Made by a program: the position numbers and the translations under genes. Shown piece by piece: positions 8,457 through 11,145 of a DNA stretch of 11,145 nucleotides (its first letter is position 1; every line of letters begins with the position of its first letter). Below the pieces are notes generated by a model. That model searched no databases. It was given only the letters and a program-made list of their open reading frames with translations, and was not told the DNA's origin. The DNA lies in the NCBI GenBank assembly GCA_023397245.1, contig JAEWUH010000163.1, forward strand, positions 1 to 11,145, written 5' to 3'. Source of the DNA: Bacillota bacterium (GTDB taxonomy: Bacteria > Bacillota > Clostridia > Oscillospirales > Acutalibacteraceae).

Positions 8457-8681
8457 TTACGGCTGTTCCGTATCGTCGTCATTCGGCTCCTTATGCTCGA
8501 TAATCATAAATTTATGATGCAAAAACTCCTGAACAGCCAGATCGACCGGCTTTTCCACAATGATTTCTCCCCGCATTTCCGCGTCGCCCGCGATCTCCCT
8601 CGCCCGTTTCGCTATGGCAACAACCAGGGAGTAACGGCTCAGTTTTGTATTCAGTATAATTTCCGCAGATGGTTTAAGCAT
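8457..8681 (-). CDS. rpoZ: DNA-directed RNA polymerase subunit omega
   Basis: A 74-residue protein beginning MLKPSAEIILNTKLSRYSLV and containing VVAIAKRAREIA and the KPVDLAVQEF stretch, the signature of Firmicute omega. Omega wraps the beta' C-terminus and aids RNA polymerase assembly. The reading frame could open at a TTG six codons earlier, but the ATG at 8681 is chosen because family members begin MLxPS and an AAAGGG site lies 9 nt upstream. With this start the gene overlaps the end of gmk by 8 nt. The tail is acidic (EPNDDDTEQP). The gmk-rpoZ order is conserved widely in bacteria and supports the call despite the short length. Confidence 0.93.
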   Translation of the reverse strand: MLKPSAEIILNTKLSRYSLVVAIAKRAREIAGDAEMRGEIIVEKPVDLAVQEFLHHKFMIIEHKEPNDDDTEQP

Positions 8682-9285
8682 TTTCAAGCACCCTTTCAAT
8701 CAAATCTTTATCTCGAACCAATCTATGTTTTTCAGCGCAGATAATTGCGTTAATATCGTCCACCGCTTTTTCCACGGTGTCATTGATTACGGCGTAATCA
8801 TAATGATTGGCCTGCAAAATCTCTTTGTGCGCGGTCGTAAGTCTTTTCTGTACGGTTTCTTCATTTTCGGTTTTGCGGTTGCGCAGCCGCTGTTCCAATA
8901 CGGCAAAAGACGGAGGAAGAATAAATACGCTTGCGCAGTCGGGACATTTCTTTTTGATCTGCTCGCCGCCCTGCACTTCAATTTCAAGAATCACATCGTA
9001 TCCGTCGGAAAGCCAGCTGTTGATCGGCGCGCTGGGCGTTCCGTAATAATTGCCGCAGTACTGGGCGCTTTCCAGCATTTCATCCTGCGCCAGCATCGAT
9101 TCAAAGCGTTCCCGGGTAACAAAATAATAATCCTTCCCGTTTTCCTCACCCTCGCGCGGCGCGCGCGTCGTTGCGGAAACGGACAGCCTGATATTCGGAT
9201 TCTTTTCGATAAGGCGGTTCAAAATCGTATCCTTACCGGCCCCGGACGGCCCCGAAAAAACGATCAGCAGACCCTTATTCCTCAT
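8674..9285 (-). CDS. gmk: Guanylate kinase
   Basis: A 203-residue soluble kinase that converts GMP to GDP with ATP, feeding GTP and (p)ppGpp pools. The P-loop is SGPSGAGKDT (11-20, K18). The GMP-binding segment SATTRAPREGEENGKDYYFV (37-56) holds R41, R44, E45 and Y53-type contacts; the lid and core follow through NRKTENEETVQKRL. The P-loop has Asp after Lys where Gly or Ser is usual in B. subtilis and yeast enzymes. The frame is open 30 codons further upstream, but that region is the out-of-frame shadow of the remA tail. The ATG at 9285 fits the family start (MxNKGLLIVxSGPSG), although its AGGAGG is rather far, at 12 nt. It overlaps remA by 11 nt and rpoZ by 8 nt. Confidence 0.96.
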   Translation of the reverse strand: MRNKGLLIVFSGPSGAGKDTILNRLIEKNPNIRLSVSATTRAPREGEENGKDYYFVTRERFESMLAQDEMLESAQYCGNYYGTPSAPINSWLSDGYDVILEIEVQGGEQIKKKCPDCASVFILPPSFAVLEQRLRNRKTENEETVQKRLTTAHKEILQANHYDYAVINDTVEKAVDDINAIICAEKHRLVRDKDLIERVLENA

Positions 9286-9553
9286 CTTCGTCGAGTTCCT
9301 CCTCGGTGATATCTTCATCGCGGTCATTGAGCCGGTTGGCAACCGTTTCCGGCTGAACCGCGGAAAGGATGACATGGTCGCTGTCGGTTACGATTACCGC
9401 CCTGGTACGCCTTCCGTAAGTCGCGTCGATTAAAGTGCCGCGTTCCTTTGCGTCCTGAATAATACGCTTGATCGGCGCAGATTCCGGGCTGACAATGGCA
9501 ACCAGCCGGTTGGCGGACACCATGTTTCCGAACCCGATGTTGATAAGCTTCAT
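9275..9553 (-). CDS. remA: RemA-family DNA-binding regulatory protein (extracellular matrix regulator, DUF370)
   Basis: A 92-residue protein that starts MKLINIGFGNMVSANRLVAI and carries SPESAPIKRII and the basic DATYGRRTRAV segment, then DSDHVILSAVQPETVANR. These are near-invariant in RemA. In B. subtilis RemA is a ring-forming DNA-binding activator of biofilm matrix and osmoprotection genes; outside Bacillus its targets are largely unknown. The last 17 residues are almost all acidic (NDRDEDITEEELDEDEE), an extension beyond the conserved core. The ATG at 9553 is preferred over an upstream TTG because of the family start and AAGGAG 8 nt upstream. It follows yicC by 31 nt and overlaps gmk by 11 nt; the yicC-remA-gmk order is typical of Firmicutes. 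Confidence 0.93.
   Translation of the reverse strand: MKLINIGFGNMVSANRLVAIVSPESAPIKRIIQDAKERGTLIDATYGRRTRAVIVTDSDHVILSAVQPETVANRLNDRDEDITEEELDEDEE
9298..9303 (-). promoter_or_regulatory. Shine-Dalgarno site of gmk inside the remA acidic tail
   Basis: Minus-strand AGGAGG, 12 nt before the gmk ATG, lies in the codons for the Glu-rich tail of RemA. It supports the internal gmk start and coupling of the two genes; the spacing is longer than ideal. Confidence 0.65.
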
Positions 9554-9584
9554 AAAACTTTCTCCTTCTATTGCCGAGGCAATA

Positions 9585-10463
9585 TTACTCAATATTCTGA
9601 ATCTGCTCGCGAATCTTCTCGATTTCCGCCTTGATGTTCACTACCATATAGGCAATCTGCGTATCCACGCATTTGGAGCCGATCGTGTTCGCCTCGCGGT
9701 TCATTTCCTGAACAATAAAATCAAGCTTGCGCCCGACCGCCTCATCCGAATTCAGCATATTACGGAGCTGTTCAAAGTGGCTGCGCAGACGAACGGTTTC
9801 TTCCGCTACGGCAACCTTGTCCGCAAAGATCGCAGCTTCCGTGAGAATCCTCTGTTCGTCGATATTGGTATCTCCCAGCATCTCCTGCAGCCTTTGCTGC
9901 AGCTTCTGGCGGTATTCCTCAACGGTCTGCGGAGAACGCTCTTCAATTTGATCCACGGTTTTCAGAATCAGCTCTGCCCGCTGCAGCACATCCTCTTTCA
10001 GCCGCTTTCCTTCGGTCTCCCTCATCGCAAGCAGGGTATCCAGCGCCTTATCTGTAACCTGCCTGACCGCGTTCCAGATAATCTCTTCATCCTCGGGGGT
10101 TTTGTGAATGGTAAAAATATCTGTATTGCGGGAAACGGTGGAAACGGAAATATCGTCGCGGAGATTGTACCTTTGGGCCAGTTCATGCAGCGCGTTCACA
10201 TAACCTGCCGCAATGGAATGGTTGATTGAAACCTGGGCATCGGTATCCTCCAGGGTTTCAATGGAAACATAGAGGTCAATTTTCCCTCTGGATATCCGGT
10301 TTTGTAAATAGGATTTCAATTTTTCATCCAAAAAACCGTAGCCGCGTGTGATGCGGGAGGAAAATTCAAAATACCTGTGGTTGACTGATTTGATTTCTAT
10401 GATTATATCGCGCCCGTCGATTGTGTCCTCATATCTTCCAAAGCCGGTCATGCTTCTGATCAC
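9585..10463 (-). CDS. yicC: YicC/YloC-family endoribonuclease
   Basis: A 292-residue protein with the family start MIRSMTGFGRYE, the N-terminal YicC-like domain (about 1-155) with IEIKSVNHRYFE, and the C-terminal DUF1732 domain (about 205-292). The C-terminal domain has EEQ-like DEQRILTEAA, EETVRLRSHF and the strongly conserved GRKLDFIVQEMNRE (244-257) and NTIGSK (259-264). E. coli YicC and B. subtilis YloC are reported endoribonucleases that cut RNA in a metal-dependent manner; a role in small-RNA turnover is known only for E. coli. A coiled-coil tendency appears at about 160-195. The start is GTG at 10463: an in-frame TAA lies just upstream, so it is the first possible start. Its Shine-Dalgarno is weak (GAG only). 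It is the first gene after a strong promoter. Confidence 0.92.
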   Translation of the reverse strand: MIRSMTGFGRYEDTIDGRDIIIEIKSVNHRYFEFSSRITRGYGFLDEKLKSYLQNRISRGKIDLYVSIETLEDTDAQVSINHSIAAGYVNALHELAQRYNLRDDISVSTVSRNTDIFTIHKTPEDEEIIWNAVRQVTDKALDTLLAMRETEGKRLKEDVLQRAELILKTVDQIEERSPQTVEEYRQKLQQRLQEMLGDTNIDEQRILTEAAIFADKVAVAEETVRLRSHFEQLRNMLNSDEAVGRKLDFIVQEMNREANTIGSKCVDTQIAYMVVNIKAEIEKIREQIQNIE

Positions 10464-10494
10464 GCATTATCATCTCAATTCAAACAATTTACAG

Positions 10495-10507
10495 ACGAAA
10501 TTTTCGT
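10495..10507. promoter_or_regulatory. Operator-like palindrome in the yicC leader
   Basis: ACGAAA and TTTCGT flank a single base, giving a perfect 6-bp inverted repeat about 20 nt downstream of the predicted transcription start. It could be a repressor site. It also forms part of an imperfect 24-nt hairpin at 10494-10517 in the leader RNA. No protein is assigned; function is inference. Confidence 0.35.
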
Positions 10508-10533
10508 AAAATCCGTCCTAAAACATTATTACT

Positions 10534-10563
10534 ATTTTAGCAGTTTTATGCAGTGATTGTCAA
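10534..10563 (-). promoter_or_regulatory. Sigma-A type promoter of the yicC-prkC operon
   Basis: On the minus strand a perfect -35 TTGACA (10563-10558) is followed, after 18 nt, by -10 TAAAAT (10539-10534). Transcription would start near 10527, leaving a leader of about 64 nt before the yicC GTG. It sits just past the terminator of the preceding gene, and no other promoter was recognised upstream of the gene chain. A 5-bp inverted repeat (GCAGT/ACTGC, 10550-10567) flanks the -35 box. Confidence 0.8.
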
Positions 10564-10573
10564 CTGCGTCGTA

Positions 10574-10608
10574 CACAAAACAATTCAGCCCCAGAAACGG
10601 GGCTGAAT
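10574..10608 (-). terminator. Rho-independent terminator after the carboxyltransferase gene
   Basis: ATTCAGCCCC (10583-10592) pairs perfectly with GGGGCTGAAT (10599-10608) around a 6-nt loop, giving a 10-bp stem. On the minus strand it is followed by TGTTTTGTG, a short interrupted T tract. It begins 23 nt after the stop of the carboxyltransferase gene. The other side has no T tract, so it acts in the minus direction only. It separates that gene from the yicC operon. Confidence 0.85.
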
Positions 10609-10631
10609 CATAGTATGTCTATACATCTTTC

Positions 10632-11145
10632 TCAGACCGGGTGAACCATTTTTTCTGCGTCTGCATGCTTGCCGTCAATACCGTATTTCTTTTCGGCACG
10701 CTTCTTAAAGAAGTCCGTTGCAACCTTTGGGAACTGCGCGTAAGAAAGCACGTCTTCTTCCTGCTCAATCCATTCCGCGCACTCCTTGCGGAGCGTTTCC
10801 AGCTCCGGTTTCAGCAGGTCGGCCGGACGGCAGGTAATTCGGGGCGCGTCACCGATAATCTTCTTTGCAAATTCATCATCTACCGGAAGGGGCGTTGTTC
10901 CGTATTTTCCGGCAACAAGGTCTTTGAATTCGTTGGTGCACATCTTATAGCGCTCGCCGGTAATGACGTTGAAGACCGCCTGTGTGCCGACAATCTGGGA
11001 GGTAGGAGTGACAAGCGGCGGATAGCCGGCATCCTTGCGGACGCGCGGAACCTCCTGCATCACTTCTTCAAGCTTATCCGCTTTCCCCGCCTGTTTCAGC
11101 TGGGAGAGCAGGTTGGAGAGCATTCCGCCCGGAACCTGATAGATC
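10632..11145 (-). CDS. Biotin-dependent carboxyltransferase subunit (OadA / PycB / transcarboxylase 5S family), C-terminal part
   Basis: The last 170 codons of a longer gene whose start lies outside the window. The frame is open to the edge and reads IYQVPGGMLSNLLSQLKQAG, then AGYPPLVTPTSQIVGTQAVF and NVITGERYKMC. These match the conserved carboxylase domain (PYC_OADA) that follows the TIM barrel of oxaloacetate decarboxylase alpha, pyruvate carboxylase subunit B and the 5S transcarboxylase subunit. The protein ends shortly after the domain (HADAEKMVHPV) with no biotinyl domain or AMKM motif, so the biotin carrier must be a separate protein. The family moves a carboxyl group between oxaloacetate or methylmalonyl-CoA and biotin. 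Which reaction applies cannot be decided from this piece. A terminator follows 23 nt later, so it is not part of the yicC operon. Confidence 0.88.
   Translation of the reverse strand, partial: IYQVPGGMLSNLLSQLKQAGKADKLEEVMQEVPRVRKDAGYPPLVTPTSQIVGTQAVFNVITGERYKMCTNEFKDLVAGKYGTTPLPVDDEFAKKIIGDAPRITCRPADLLKPELETLRKECAEWIEQEEDVLSYAQFPKVATDFFKKRAEKKYGIDGKHADAEKMVHPV

Noticed and set aside
9286..9375. N-terminal extension of gmk by 30 codons
   Set aside because: The extension is the out-of-frame reading of the remA tail; the family start MRNKGLLIV lies at 9285.
9581..9596. AATATT-N4-AATATT repeat around the yicC stop codon
   Set aside because: The stem would be six A-T pairs with no T tract; it is too weak for a terminator and is likely chance in an AT-rich gap.
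9468..10229. Open frame of 253 codons on the plus strand, opposite remA and yicC
   Set aside because: It crosses two well-supported minus-strand genes and their gap, and its translation resembles no family. It is a shadow frame.
1..11145. Search for CRISPR arrays, insertion sequences, tRNA or rRNA genes, phage genes or a defence island
   Set aside because: Nearly all of the window is accounted for by conserved minus-strand housekeeping genes. The only non-coding gap above 50 nt (10464-10631) holds a terminator, a promoter and a leader. No direct repeats, terminal inverted repeats or transposase motifs were seen.

Overview
All genes in this window lie on the minus strand, so transcription runs from high to low coordinates. 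The layout is a compact Gram-positive housekeeping operon. Gene content and order (yicC-remA-gmk-rpoZ-priA-def-fmt-metallopeptidase-rsmB-rlmN-prpC-prkC) indicate a Firmicute. The balanced base composition, the YugP-like metallopeptidase between fmt and rsmB, and a preceding OadA/PycB-type carboxyltransferase gene without a biotin domain suggest an anaerobic Clostridia member, perhaps Oscillospiraceae/Ruminococcaceae. The phylum is well supported by gene order; the family is inference.

Region by region, in transcription order. (1) 11145-10632 is the C-terminal part of a biotin-dependent carboxyltransferase/decarboxylase subunit, closed by a rho-independent terminator (about 10608-10574). (2) 10573-10464 is a short regulatory gap with a perfect TTGACA -35 box, a TAAAAT -10 box and a leader of about 64 nt holding a 13-nt operator-like palindrome. 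(3) 10463-8457 holds yicC, remA, gmk and rpoZ; the last three overlap each other. (4) 8432-4549 holds priA, def and fmt with gaps of 14-15 nt. (5) 4535-1418 holds a membrane zinc metallopeptidase, rsmB and rlmN, nearly or actually touching. (6) 1443-1 holds prpC, which begins inside rlmN, and the kinase domain of prkC, cut by the window edge.

The genes join several core processes in one probable transcript: RNA decay (YicC), DNA-binding regulation (RemA), GDP/GTP supply (Gmk), RNA polymerase assembly (omega), replication restart (PriA), initiator-Met formylation and deformylation (Fmt, Def), rRNA methylation (RsmB, RlmN), and a PP2C phosphatase/PASTA-type kinase pair. No gap inside the operon exceeds 31 nt, and no internal terminator or promoter was recognised. 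The stretch contains no RNA gene, mobile element or CRISPR array that I can see, and no evidence of a new multi-gene system. The points worth a second look are small: the leader palindrome and start ambiguity at yicC, the lack of coaBC between rpoZ and priA, the membrane protease inserted between fmt and rsmB, and Shine-Dalgarno sites embedded in the acidic tails of upstream proteins.
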